NCBI GenBank assembly: GCA_019828565.1
Contig: JAHDYR010000067.1
Span: 248,001 to 312,000, forward strand
Direction of reading: 5' to 3'
DNA: 64,000 nt
From: Carpediemonas membranifera
Lineage: Eukaryota; Fornicata
Below the pieces are notes generated by a model. The model made no database searches, had not been told where the DNA came from, and was given only the letters and a program-made list of their open reading frames with translations. A program made the position numbers and the translations under genes. This document shows positions 9,946 through 21,000 of the stretch, in pieces (position 1 is the stretch's first letter; each line of letters opens with the position of its first letter).

Positions 9946-9959
9946 GCCTTAACCTGCGG
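9946..9959 (-). promoter_or_regulatory. Candidate core promoter/initiator motif of SF3B1
   Basis: The minus strand reads CCGCAGGTTAAGGC, 20 nt upstream of the SF3B1 ATG. It matches the variant CGCAGRTTATG seen upstream of the DRC8 gene and at 27681. Confidence 0.4.
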
Positions 9960-11156
9960 TTTCTGTCCCGATCGCCCAAGGCACCTGCAGCATGCGCCGG
10001 TGTGATGAACGTGGCACTGAGCTCACATAAAACCACTGTCGCTGGAGAGGATGGAGCGGGCGCGCGGCTGGTTCGAGAGGTCTCTGAGAGCGTGATTCAA
10101 GTGATTCAAGGCCACGCCGATTTGAACTGCCGCTGGGTCGGCTCGCCTGTGATTCTTCTGTCGTCTTGTGAGGGCTGGCTCTTGTGGGCTTTTATGTCGA
10201 GATCTGAGCTTTCGGTTCGGGCTTCGCATGGTGTCGTGATGCGAGTGATGAAAGCGGTAATAAACGGTCATGCGAGCAATTATGTGGGTGTATCTCGCCG
10301 AGGGTTGGGTGTAGCAGGGTTTGGGCCGTTGCTGGGCAAAAGGGGGCAAATCTGACAAATCAATATGATCAGGCGAATATGACCCCCGAGGCGTGTGAAT
10401 CCAATAGGGGCTCCACGCCGCGGGTTTGCCCTCCCGCATACACTCGCCAACCGCCAGCAGCTGCTGGGGTCGTCCAAGTGTATCATCTAGGCTCACTGTC
10501 CTAGGTCCATCTGATGTCCGCGCGGCAGTCTCACACCGCCCGCGCGCTCCTAGCCAAGACCCGGGTTCCGCGCCGTACAAAGTGGCGCGGATGTCCCGGG
10601 TGTGCAGCAAGGGCCAAGGCCAATGCATTGCCACGGGTCCGAAGACGCCGTGGTGCACAGCTAGGATGTAACATCATATGATGGTGGCGGACTTACCTTG
10701 TTGCCGCTCCAGGGTCCCGTCGGCGCACCTGATTGATGTTGCTTAGTTCGGCACGAGAAGTGACCGAAACAGAGAGAGAACAGAGAGTGAAAAGTGAATT
10801 CTCGTGATCTAGAAAAGAGCATTGAGCGTGCATTCGTCCCATTGCGGTGAAAGAACACGACAGTTCACCGACGGATAGTTTTGTAGAAAACTTTTTCACA
10901 ATGGCACATCGTGGCATGGCAATCAGCTCTCGCGCCAAGGAGGCGCACATGCAACGGCAGGCGCCACGAACACAGGCGCAAGCATCTGGCATTACCGCAT
11001 CCTGCAAAGGCCTTAATGCGTTGATCACGGCAAGGGCCGAGGTCTGTGGCATGGTCGGCCCTCGTGTTCCATCGGCAATCGCCACCGCCGGTACTACTGC
11101 GAGGTCAAGCATACGTTGATGGATGCCGGACAGCAGTCGATCCAACTTAAAAAGTT
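9960..11156. other. Gene-poor interval, no supported gene
   Basis: About 1.2 kb between divergently oriented SF3B1 and the Get1-like gene. The longest minus-strand frames here (10023-10658 and 10693-11145) have no recognisable domain, are rich in Arg/His/Cys, and match nothing I know. I found no tRNA-like A/B-box pair. The segment just before 11157 contains AACTTAAAAAGTT, an imperfect AT-rich palindrome that may be part of the downstream promoter. Confidence 0.4.
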
Positions 11157-11812
11157 ATGAGTTCTGCGATAATAGGGTATCTAATGAGGAATGGAACCCC
11201 TCTATGGGCCATTGTTCTCTTCCCGCTCATCTGGCTTGAGTTCATGCAGATCGCGATGACATACTTTGTTTTCCAGAAGAAGGCAAATGTACTGGACATG
11301 AAGCGCACCATAGACCTCCGCTCAGCAAAGGACAATATCATCAACTCTTCTGAATCGTTCGTTCAGAAGAGCAAGATTGAGCGGCGGATCATCAAGTTCG
11401 ACAAGCAGCTCGACGAGCTGAAGAAGAAGACCCGTAAGGCCAACACCCTGGCCATGTTCGTCACCTTCATCGCCGGGAACGTCATGCAGGCTCTCCTGCT
11501 CGCTGTCCTCCTCTTCTCGGTCGACCCCGACTCCCGCGCCGTCTTCGCCCTCCCCGCCACCAGCACGTAGCCGTCCCCGCTGTGGTTAAGCGGGTCTTCG
11601 TATACAAGTGCGACGCCCCCATCGCCCCCGAGACCCCGCTGGTGGTTGGGCTCGTCGCGTTCTTCGTCCTCTGCACGCACACGGTCGGCCTCGCACTTGG
11701 ATTCCTCCGGCCGCCCCAGATGGAGACGGGCAACGGCATGCTGGGCCAGGCGAAGGCGCTGTACAAGCTCTATAGGATGACGCACGACATGGCCAAGGTC
11801 AAGGTCGTTTGA
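11157..11812 (+). CDS. Get1/WRB-like ER receptor for tail-anchored proteins, with a likely 44-nt intron
   Basis: Predicted three-helix ER membrane protein of the GET pathway. Exon 1 (11157-11519) encodes TM1 (PLWAIVLFPLIWLEFMQIAM), a basic coiled coil (QKSKIERRIIKFDKQLDEL, residues about 63-85) and TM2. Exon 2 (11564-11812) encodes TM3 (PLVVGLVAFFVLCTHTVGLA) and a short tail. TM-coil-TM-TM is the Get1/WRB architecture. The first frame stops at 11570 and the second has no ATG before TM3. Removing the GT...AG interval 11520-11563 joins them in phase 0 and gives 203 aa. The donor GTCGAC is unusual, so a frameshift is the alternative. The family call rests on topology and coiled-coil resemblance rather than a diagnostic motif. 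Confidence 0.6.
11520..11563 (+). other. Likely 44-nt intron in the Get1-like gene
   Basis: GTCGAC...CCACCAG, phase 0. Its removal joins the second transmembrane segment (LLLAVLLFS) to HVAVPAVVKRVFVYKC and the third. The size matches the firm introns in GAPDH; the donor does not match their GTWTGT consensus. Confidence 0.45.
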
Positions 11813-11949
11813 GGCGTCTTTAATTGATATATGGTAGACCAGCGATGCTTATAAATAAGTCCATCAGCAGATTATGACTGCCATTCCATGCTAGCATGCT
11901 TGCCAAGTACTTTAAGGGGCGGCTACTACTTTACACGGCGGGCGGTGGC

Positions 11950-13056
11950 TCACATGATCCCCACGGTGTCGATGTATCTGATCAAATTTGATATCAAATT
12001 CCCCTCCTCGAAGGCGTCTTTCGACCGAATCATAGTGACCTCCTTGGCTCTGCGGCCCAGTATGTCTCTGAGCTCGCCAAGCTGCTCGAACAGAAGCGGC
12101 GTGCGGATGGGCAGCACCGTGTTCAACGTTTCCAGACAGGAGATGCGGATCTGACGCACTGGGACGGTTAGCTGTGTGCCGAGAACAGGTACAATCCCCA
12201 GCTCGACAGCTTTCCGGGCAGAGGTTTCGCTGACGGCGACCAGTGCGGCCAGTGAACACGCCCACTTCCGGACTGATGTAACGGTTGACCCGCACGCCTT
12301 GATCATCCCCTCTAGGAGCCCTGGGACATCAGGGAAAGGTGCCGTGCCCAGCTGAGTCTTCGCGAAGGTGCACAGGATCGGCAGGGCCCCGACCTCACCC
12401 CCGGTCTGCAGCTGCACGGCCAGACCCTTCAGGACAGAGTGTTCAGTGGCCATGTCCAGCTCGATGAGACGCAGGGTCGCCTGGTCCTGTCTAATGATGT
12501 TCCGCAGGACAGAAAGGGCGACCCTGGTGGACTTGGGCTCGGCAGCGGCCAGTACCGCGTTCAGGGCTGGGAGGATCGAGTGGTCGTGGATGAGTCGATC
12601 TGTGGTCGGAGTCGTGAGCGACAGATCGGTGTAAGCTGCGAGGACCAGGGCGCTTTCCAGGACCACGGGCGGGGCAGCGTGTGTCAGGTCCGAGACGAGC
12701 TGCCGTTCGATCGCTGGCATGTATAAGTCGCGGCCGAACTGGAGCTCGGCGACCTTGGAAAGTGCTTTGAGGGCGCGGACATGCTCATTTGTCGTCCCGT
12801 GCTCGCACATGTGAAGGAGAGCATCGGTAATGCCCGATTTGAGGCAGGTGACAAGGTCAACCTTGTTGCTAAACTCTTCTATGATGAGATCGATGGCTTC
12901 CAGATGCGTCTCCTCAGATTCTGTCGACGCATTGAGAATTGTGCTCATTTTGTGGGTGAAAAAGGCAGGATTCTCCACGCCCATTGTGACATGACTTGAT
13001 TCAATGATCTCTGTCCTTGCTCGATGCGACTGAAGGACATAGCCGGCTTTGTTCAT
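11950..13056 (-). CDS. Armadillo-repeat protein, divergent importin-alpha-like
   Basis: A 368-aa all-helical protein starting at the ATG at 13056 (MNKAGYVLQSHRAR). Repeated blocks such as TDALLHMCEHGTTNEHVRAL, VLESALVLAAYTDLS, STRVALSVLRNIIRQD, VRKWACSLAALVAVSE and IRISCLETLNTVLP are typical three-helix ARM units, about seven to eight in all. The order and the C-terminal repeats recall importin alpha, the NLS receptor. However, the N-terminal IBB domain is lacking, and the regular W-x3-N ladder that binds the signal is not conserved. It may be a decayed or specialised importin alpha or another ARM protein. A strong promoter-like motif lies only 14 nt upstream of the ATG, supporting this start. 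It is convergent with the Get1-like gene. Confidence 0.6.
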   Translation of the reverse strand: MNKAGYVLQSHRARTEIIESSHVTMGVENPAFFTHKMSTILNASTESEETHLEAIDLIIEEFSNKVDLVTCLKSGITDALLHMCEHGTTNEHVRALKALSKVAELQFGRDLYMPAIERQLVSDLTHAAPPVVLESALVLAAYTDLSLTTPTTDRLIHDHSILPALNAVLAAAEPKSTRVALSVLRNIIRQDQATLRLIELDMATEHSVLKGLAVQLQTGGEVGALPILCTFAKTQLGTAPFPDVPGLLEGMIKACGSTVTSVRKWACSLAALVAVSETSARKAVELGIVPVLGTQLTVPVRQIRISCLETLNTVLPIRTPLLFEQLGELRDILGRRAKEVTMIRSKDAFEEGNLISNLIRYIDTVGIM

Positions 13057-13069
13057 TCTGACGATTTTT

Positions 13070-13084
13070 GTCACTAATCTGCAC
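13070..13084 (-). promoter_or_regulatory. Candidate core promoter/initiator motif of the ARM-repeat gene
   Basis: The minus strand reads GTGCAGATTAGTGAC followed by AAAAATCG, starting 14 nt upstream of the ATG. The same GCAGATTA...CAAAAATCG arrangement precedes the DRC8 gene. Confidence 0.5.
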
Positions 13085-13354
13085 TTTCGCCTTGGTCCCT
13101 CTGGACCTGATACGTCAGTAGTGTGCCAGATGAGCAGTAGTGCGGGTCCTTATGTGTCTCAAGGTATCAACAAGTTTCACTGAGCCTTGACTTTGGAATT
13201 GAGGAATGTGCGCTCCAGTGAACAAGATGTCTGCCTTAAGGACACGATCAGCATGTCAGCGCGAGATGGTATGAGGCCCTTAGCCTTGTGGACAGGTGAA
13301 CGCGCCACACGCTGTTTCGTCAGATTTGCTCACGTTTGTCTGAGAGAGCGAATT

Positions 13355-14437
13355 ATGGCAAATGGAAGGCAACCTCGTCGCAAGGGTGCGCCAGTTGCTG
13401 TAAACCGGCGTAATCCGCGCAATGCCAAGAGAGAGGCCGAGAATGTGGGCCGGTTACTCAACACAGTCCGTGAAGTGCACAATACAATGCAGAACCTCCT
13501 TGAAGAAGGCAACGACGAATCTGAAGCACAGTTCATTGAGCTTCTGAACCGTTGCGTGGAGAATCTGGGCAACATGGAGCAGGCGTATCCCGAGAACGTC
13601 GAGGTGCTGGACACGTACTGCGAGTTCCTCGTGGAGTACAGCAGCTTCCTGGATGGCGATCCCGTCGCAGCAGCAGCCGGGTTCCTCGACAGGGCCATAG
13701 CGATCGAGCCGGACACGAGCCTCAGCCGGTACATCCAGCGGGCAAGACTGAACCCCGACCCCGCCGCCTCCGTGGGGCAGTTCATCGAGGGGATCAACAG
13801 AATGGTCGCAACGAACGATCGTGAGCTCAAGGACGCCGTGTGCGACATGCTTGACACTGTCGTCGAGAAGTACGGCGAGCTGACTGAGAAGCTGCCCGTC
13901 CAGCAGCTGCACGCTGCGGTAGATCAGACGCTTGCCAGCATCGGACCGCTTCGTAGCAACCCCGAGGTACTTATCAGCGAGGCGTCGTACGTCATCCAGT
14001 GCACGGTCGGCAACACGGACGAGGAGGCCGTACAGGCGGCCTACCACCATGCCAGCGGCCTGCTCACCCGCTCCCTCGAGCAGTGGGTCCCTCGCATCAA
14101 TGAGGACCTCACTGGCGACGCTACCCCGCCCGCTGAAGCCCGCGAGAGCGCTGCGACCATGCTCATGGAGGTGGGCGACTACGACTCCGTCCTGGCGGTG
14201 TGCGATCAGTTGCTCAACATGCAGCCCGACCACTTCGACCTGCGCATGATGGTGGCCCGCGCGTTCAACGAGCAGTCCCAGTTTGATGAGGCCCGCGAGG
14301 TGCTCGAGGATCTCCGCGTCGATATTTCACAGGCGGACGGGCAGGACCCCGAGGTCGCCCAGTTCCGGCAGATGGTGGAGGACGCGCTTGAGCAGCTGGC
14401 AAGGGTCCAGCGCCAGGCCCCGGAAGCCGGGAAGTAA
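13355..14437 (+). CDS. TPR protein, probable Rpl4 assembly chaperone (Acl4-like)
   Basis: 360 aa from the ATG at 13355 (MANGRQPRRKGAPVAVNRRN). The frame is open further upstream, but the basic N-terminus looks like a natural start. It contains TPR-type helices, including AYPENVEVLDTYCEFLVEYS, AAAGFLDRAIAIEPDTSLSR and a C-terminal pair (LAVCDQLLNMQPDHFDLRMM, ARAFNEQSQFDEAREVLEDL). The pattern PENVEVL...FLV, then AI..P..S..RYI..A.L and SVGQFIEGI, matches the family of ribosomal protein L4 chaperones. Those bind nascent Rpl4 and escort it to the nucleus. The C-terminus is acidic and Gln-rich. A generic TPR protein is the alternative. Confidence 0.62.
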   Translation: MANGRQPRRKGAPVAVNRRNPRNAKREAENVGRLLNTVREVHNTMQNLLEEGNDESEAQFIELLNRCVENLGNMEQAYPENVEVLDTYCEFLVEYSSFLDGDPVAAAAGFLDRAIAIEPDTSLSRYIQRARLNPDPAASVGQFIEGINRMVATNDRELKDAVCDMLDTVVEKYGELTEKLPVQQLHAAVDQTLASIGPLRSNPEVLISEASYVIQCTVGNTDEEAVQAAYHHASGLLTRSLEQWVPRINEDLTGDATPPAEARESAATMLMEVGDYDSVLAVCDQLLNMQPDHFDLRMMVARAFNEQSQFDEAREVLEDLRVDISQADGQDPEVAQFRQMVEDALEQLARVQRQAPEAGK

Positions 14438-15009
14438 ATACGGATAAGGCACAGGTTAGTTGGGCTTTTAATCTTTGGTGGTGACACACGCTCGGCTGGC
14501 TGGCTGTCTTGAACTTGCCCTGATCATAAAATAAAAGGGGTCAGGCCAGACCGTGGTTTGGCATCCCAAAGCAGAGATAGACGGAGATGCAGATGTTGGT
14601 GATAACAACGATAAATGCTGTTGCTGGCCCCAATGCTGCTAAGTCTAACTAAGTTGCTCCTGAGACATGGTTCTTGCTGATGTACCTTACCTTACCTTAC
14701 ATTTTCTTGAGTCGGGCTAACACACTTATTGGCATCATTTCTCGACTCCATTGGACAGAGTCATGTGGCGATGGTATCGGCTTCAGGAAGATCGCGGCAG
14801 GGTCAGCTCATTATGGCGTGAGAGCTTGCCTGGTGGAAGGCGAATGATATGCAGATCCGAGCGATCGCAGTGCCGAGTTACGTATAGCAGACAGAAAATT
14901 GTCCGAGTTAGTGACCGAGTGACACAAGACGACAGGGCGGCCATGATGCAAGGAAGCGGGCTAGGCTATATCGCAGTGGAGTTCGGCCTCTGAACAAACG
15001 CAAGGTTGG
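14438..15009. other. Gene-free interval upstream of the retrotransposon
   Basis: About 570 bp with no supported gene. It contains a small tandem CCTTA repeat near 14687-14700. The retrotransposon was inserted at its right end, where the 4-bp target site GCGG (15010-15013) is duplicated at 23727-23730. Confidence 0.5.
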
Positions 15010-15013
15010 GCGG

Positions 15014-15070
15014 TGAGAGCCAGTGCAGTTTATGTAAACAGATCTACCTGCGCAAGCCAACAATGGCACA
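15014..15070 (+). repeat. 5' LTR of outer retrotransposon (57 bp)
   Basis: A perfect match to 23670-23726 over 57 bp. It starts TGAGAGCC and ends GGCACA. It includes GTGCAGTTTATG (15023-15034), the same motif seen upstream of host genes, and the gag-pol ATG at 15063-15065, so translation begins inside the LTR. Confidence 0.95.
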
Positions 15071-15080
15071 ATATCGATAT
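15071..15080. other. Perfect palindrome at the primer-binding position of the outer element
   Basis: ATATCGATAT directly abuts the 5' LTR, where a tRNA primer-binding site would normally lie. No sequence starting TGG and complementary to a tRNA 3' end follows the LTR. A second inverted repeat, ATTCTG...CAGAAT, follows at about 15079-15096. Confidence 0.5.
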
Positions 15081-17999
15081 TCTGCTTCTACAGAATCACA
15101 CAGTGGTCTATCCGTGATAGACGTCTCTTCCCTCACAACGGGGTACGAGATCTGGTTACGGGAAGTCGGTAACGTCAAAAGACCCCGTTCTTTCCCCCAC
15201 GCATTCACGGCAAAGACCCTCGAGCTTCTACAAGCCACATGGCGGCCCACCTCCACGTTCCCGACCTTCGAGTCGTTCTGGGACTCCCTTATCCCTGACG
15301 TGGTCTCGCAGGCACAACACGCCAAGCAAGAACCTGACAGACACGCCACGTCGTGCCGCGCAAGATACCGCGCGATCATCGACGCTCTGCAGGACGATCT
15401 CTTCTTGCTCTGTGCTGCAGCCGCCAACACCTATAAGGACAGCCCGCTTCTCGACCCGGCGATGCGCCGGATGCAGGCTGTTTACGACCGCGCCGAGGCC
15501 GAGCTGAACGATAAGCTCGCCAGCCTCTGCACGGCCAGCCACGACCGCCACGAGGCGGACCCGGATGCGACCCTCACCTTCGCGACGCTAACGAACCCCC
15601 TGGACGACAAACCGGCCCGATCGGCCGCGGATGTCGCGAGAATCGTCAACTCTCTCCCGTCAGCGGCAACGGCCGCCCCCTCCGCCCCCGTGTCCGTGCG
15701 TGACCAGCTTCGCGCCGAGGCCAGGACCATCCTGCCTCACCTGTACCTTACCCTGATGCCAACACTCGACCGCGGTGCACGCCTCAAGGCCATCACAAGC
15801 AAGGGCACCCAACTGTACGGCCAGAACGCGGCCCACCGCCTTAACACTCTGCGCCTGCAGAAGGCGTGCGACGGGTACAACCCCGTCGTCGAGGCCGATG
15901 GCTACCATAAGATCCCCGACAGCGCCCTCCGCGCTGCGGTCCGGTCTGTCGCCCTCAAGGGATACGACGACGACGCGATCCCGCTATACGAGGCGCTGAT
16001 CGAGCGGGATTCGGACGGCAACTGGCGTCCCGCCCGCGACTGCATAGACGCCCTCTCGACCCTCGAGACCGACCATCTCGGCCAGATCGTCGTCCCCTGG
16101 CAGGCCTATGCCGTGTCGACCAAGACGAAGCCGATCCCGGCCGACAACAAGGCACCGCATGATAACAGTCAGTGCTCGAACAAGGACACCTCTGCTCGCG
16201 AGGGCCAGCCGCTGAAGCCGAAGGCCCACAAGGTCGAAGGCCAGGACCCGTTCAAGCAGTTTAAGGACAAGGAGCATTTCTACATCCCGAAGTCTTTCAA
16301 TCGCTGGTGTGACAGGCATGGCTGGAACTCAAAGCATACAACCAAGGACTGCGGAGCGAACCAACGCGATGGCGCCGTCGGCGAGGTCCAAACGACCTCC
16401 ATTCCCATACAGACAACCGTAACGGTCGCCGGAACCGTCCAACTTCCAGCCAAGCTCGACACTGGCGCAGATGTCTGCGTCATATCCGAGCACCTCGCCC
16501 CAAAGATACCAGGAAACATCCAATGGCGCGAGTCGGACCTCCGCCTGTTCGCCGCGGACGACCGCGTTATCTCCGCGGGCAAGATCGCCACCATGTCCAT
16601 CACACTCCCTGGCATGGATGGCAAAACCGTCACGCTCGACTGGGACGTCCACATGATCACAGGCACCAGCGACAGGATGCTGATCGGCAAGGACCTCCTC
16701 AGGCACATCGGCTACGTCCTCAACGACCGCCTACTGATACTCCCGTCCGAGAAGCCGGATGATAAGGACGATCTAGAAGAGCACAACATGATCGACGCCG
16801 ACGTCTTCGAAGCGGCGTCAACCTCGGACTCGAAGCATTCGCTCGCCGTCACGATCCCGGACGACCACGGCACCGAGTTCGCCAACAAGGTCCGAAGCAT
16901 CGTCGAGGAGTTCGATGAGGTGTTCGACCCGGCTCTCCCGCCCGAAGGCAGCAAACTACAGCCTCACAAGATCGAACTCACACGCGATTTTCACCTCAAG
17001 TGCCGTCCTCGACAGCTTGTCGGAGAGGCTGGCTCAGCCGCCCTCTCCGAGATCGAGAAGATGAAGAAGCTCGGCATCATACGAGACAGCCAGTCCGAGC
17101 ACGCCAGCCGCCACACGATGGCAACCAAGAAGAACGGCGAACCCCGCTTCTGCGTCGCATTCAACGATCTTAACGACGCCACGAAGGACGACGCCTTTCC
17201 CCTCCCCGATCTGAGGGACCTGCCCCACGAAGCCGGCGGATGCTCTTACTTTGCATCACTCGATCTCCGGTCCGGATACTGGCAGCAGCTGATGGAGCCG
17301 GCCAGCATCCCCCTTACCTCGTTCGTAGTCCCCGGGCACCAATTCGAGTTCCTCAGGGTCCCGTTTGGACTTAAGAACGCCCCCTCCAAGTTTCAACGAG
17401 CGATGGAGGCCGTGCTAGATGGCATCCCCGGCCACCGGGTCTACGTGGATGACATATTCCTCTACGCACGGACCGAAGAAGGATTCCTCAACACCCTGAG
17501 ACTCACCCTCCAGAGAGCCAAGGACAACCGCCTGCGCCTCCGTGCGGACAAATGTACCATCGGCGCCGCCGAAGTGGAGGTCTGCGGATTCATCATCAAC
17601 AGCTCCGGCCGCTCGGTGAGCCCAGGCCGCGTCGCCGCGCTGAAGGAGCTGCCCGCCCCCACCACCGTCACAGAGCTCAGACGCACGATGGGCAAGTTTA
17701 ACCACCTCGCAAACTACCTCCCGCAACTCAGCTCAGCCACAGCCCCCCTCAACGCCCTCCTCAAGGGGTCACCCAAGAAGCTAGACAAGCTCCCTTGGAC
17801 TGAGGAACACGACAAGGCATTCGCGGCTCTGAAGGAGCTGTGCACCGACAACAAGGCATTGGCACTACCCAACCTGACCTGCAAGTGGACACTTGAGACA
17901 GACGCGTCCACAATCGCAGCCGGCGGAGTGCTGTGGCAACACGAGGGCGACACGAAGAAACCCCTCGCGTACTTCTCAAAGACGTTCACAGAGACCCAA

Positions 18000-18081
18000 T
18001 GTGATCTTGTCGAGGTTAAAGGTTTCAAAACAAACTGTTTATAGGGTTCGCACGTGTAGTTGGTACCCTAAACTGCTCACA
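18000..18081 (-). repeat. 3' LTR of inner retrotransposon (82 bp)
   Basis: Identical over 82 bp to 21945-22026. The ends form a 5-bp inverted repeat TGTGA/TCACA. The minus strand carries GAGCAGTTTAGGG (plus 18066-18078), matching the host promoter-like motif. The polypurine tract GAGGGGAAG (plus 18082-18090, read on the minus strand) abuts it, and the pol stop codon at 18090-18092 overlaps that tract. Confidence 0.95.
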
Positions 18082-18089
18082 CTTCCCCT

Positions 18090-21000
18090 CTAAAGGTGCA
18101 GCTCCGGGTGAGCCTCGGCATAAATGTCGAGGGCTTCGAGGTCGCGGACCTCGTGGTACGGGAGCCACTCATCGGCGCCTGGGTAGCCATCCCAGGCGAC
18201 GAGGAATTCGAGGGTAGACTTCGTGGGGCCACCACGGTGGCGGGTGATGGCCTCGACTTCGTAGGTGTCGTCGTCAAGGGAGGCGACGGTGATGTCATCG
18301 AAGGCCAGGGGAGTCGTCGTACTCCACGAGCCGGGAACCGTGATACTGGAAGGTGGCGCCGGCAGTGGGGTTGTGTACGGTGTAGATGTCGTGCTCGCGG
18401 TCAGTGATCGTGTATGGGCCAACGAGCTTAGTAGACAGCTTGGTGGGGCGCTTCGAAGGGCGCGTGACAAGCACCTTCGAGCCAATAGGAAGGGGCTCGT
18501 CGCCGAAAGCCGGACGTTTCGAGAGGACGTTCTCTTGGTGCTGGCGTGCTGTCTCAATGAGCTTGGGCTGGGCCTGGAGAACACGGCTAAAGAAGCGGCC
18601 GTATTCACTCTTCTCCTCCCTCAACGTGGGCGTCGGACGACAGGAAGGGGGTGACGTTCTGTGAAGCGAACATGAGCTGTGCGGGGGCAATGCCCGTGGT
18701 GGCACATATCGTGGTGTTCATGATCCGCTGGACGACTGGGAGGTAAAGGGACCAGTTGTTAACGTCGCGCAGCTCCTGAGTGATGGTACGTAGGTGTCGT
18801 GAGAGCTCGGCGTTAGCTCTTTCGACGAGCCCGTTGGCTCTGGGGTGGTATGGAAGAGAGACAACGTGTTGGGCGCCGAAGAGCTTAATGAGCTGTTGGA
18901 AAGCGGTGGCAAGGTACTGAGAACCGCGATCACTTCGGAAAGAAGACGGAGTACCGTAGCGTCCCGTGACGGAGATAAGAGCGCGAAGGGCCTCTGCAGA
19001 AGAAGCATCCTTGCATGGGACCAGCTCTACGAAGCGTGTGAAGGTGTCAATGAAGGTGATAACGTAGCGGCATCCGTTGGAGTCTGCAGGATAAGGCCCG
19101 ACCGTATCAAACGCCCAGCAGGAGCGTGGGGTGACGCCCATGGTAGGGCGGAGGCCTGTCTGAAGGCGCTTGGGAAGTCTGGCGTTCTTCTGACATATCG
19201 GGCAAGCCTTGATATACTCGGCGACAGCGTTGCTCATTCCACGGAAGTCAAGGTTTCGTTCCTTAAGGAGGCGGAGTGTAGCCTCTCGGCCGAGGTGTCC
19301 CTCGACGGCATTGTGGACAGAGGCTATGATAAGTCGCTGGAGTGTAGGGGCATTCTCGGGGGGTTGGACGATGAAGCACCTGGATATGCCATCAGTGAGG
19401 GTGTTGGAGACGCCAGAGATGTGTTCAACGACAAAGTCGAACTCTTGGAGTCTGAGGTTCCAGCGGACGACCTTGGGTGTGGTAGAACGGCGCATATAAA
19501 CTAGGTTACGGTGGTCTGTCTGTATAGCGAACGAGTGGCCGAGGAGATAGGGGGAGTACTTCTCGACAACCGCGAAGAAGATGCCGAAGGCTTCCTTTTC
19601 GATGACAGCCCAGTTGCGCTCTGCGGTGGTGAATGCGTGGCTACAGTAGGAGACTACGTGTTCAACGCCATCCTTGACGTTGAGGAGCACGCCTCCACAG
19701 CCAATGTCGCTAGCATCGGTGCGAACGATAATTGGGGGCAGAGTAGTCCAGGAAGGCTAAACACGGCGTGTGGGCGGCGAGGTTCTTGCTCTCTTCGAAA
19801 GCAGTCTGGGCCTCCTTTGTCCATTTCCACCGGACCTTCCCAGAGGTGAGGGCGTATAGTGGCTGTAGGATCGAGCTGAGGTTGGGGATGAACCTACGGA
19901 AATAATTCATCGCTCCACAGAAGGCCCGCGTGGTCTTGATGTCCTTAGGAGGAGCCATGGCCTGAACGGCCTTGACCCGGGCGGGGGACATGCGGATTCC
20001 CTCGGGGGAGATGATATGGCCGAGGTATTCCACCTGCTCAGCGTACAGACAGCACTTGCTGGGATGAAGGACGAAGCGATGTTCCTTGAGAACGGCAAGG
20101 ATCTCAGCTAGGCGTGTAGCTAGTTCGTCCGTGGTTGATGCGTGAATGATGATGTCGTCTATGAAGACCTCGCACGTAGTTCCGACAAACTTGGAGAGCA
20201 ATTGGGTCATGATGGCCTGGAAGGTAGCAGGAGCCGTTTTGACGCCAAATGGAACGCGCGTATACTCATAAAGGCCGGTTGGAGTTGAAAACGCGGTTAT
20301 CGGAATGGAACTTTCGGACAGTGGGATCTGGTGGTATCCACTAACGAGATCTAACGTCGCAAAGCAACGTTGGCCTGCGAGATGCGACATCAGCTCTTCT
20401 TGGTGTGCAAGTGGGAAACTGACTTGCTTGATGCGATCATTCGCCTGACGGTAGTCCACGACGAGGCGGCGGGCACCGCCCTTTTTGGGGACAGTAAAGA
20501 CGGGTGCAGCCCAGGGAGAGCGTGAGGGGCGGACGATTCCTTGAGCAAGGAGCTCGTTCACCTGGTCATCAACCTCCTGCTGGATTGCAGGGGATAGACG
20601 ACGCGGCGGTTGAGCAGCCGGTGTGGCGCCCTCAAGCAGCTCTATCTCCATAGGGGGAACGTCTGCTCCGTCTGGGTGGGGACGGCTGGTGAAGACTTCG
20701 GCATACTCATCATAGACGGCTCTGATGGCTGGCGGGAGGGCAGACGCGGTTGAACCTACGTCAGGGAGCTGCTCTCCTTCATCTAGGCGAGTGACGGGTG
20801 CGTGATCCTCATCGATCGTCTCCTCATCGGCCGTTGGGGCCAAGGAGAGGGAGAGATCTTGGATAGTGGAGTTTGAGAGGATCAGATCCTCCGACATAGA
20901 GGGGAGGATGTAGAATGGCCGAATGGAGCGAACGCCATCAATGAGCATGGCAAGGAACACAGCTCTCTTGATGAAAACTGGACCGTTCGCGGTATCCAAA

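Noticed and set aside
10023-10658. A 211-codon minus-strand open frame upstream of SF3B1
   Set aside because: No recognisable motif, an Arg/His-rich random composition and no promoter-like motif; I could not support it as a gene.
17990-18044. A natural end of the outer element's polyprotein at 18044
   Set aside because: The last codons come from the inner element's LTR; the frame is restored exactly at 22031, so the stop is an insertion artefact.
18845-19504. A 219-codon plus-strand open frame inside the inner retrotransposon
   Set aside because: It is opposite the integrase/RNase H coding region and has no recognisable features.
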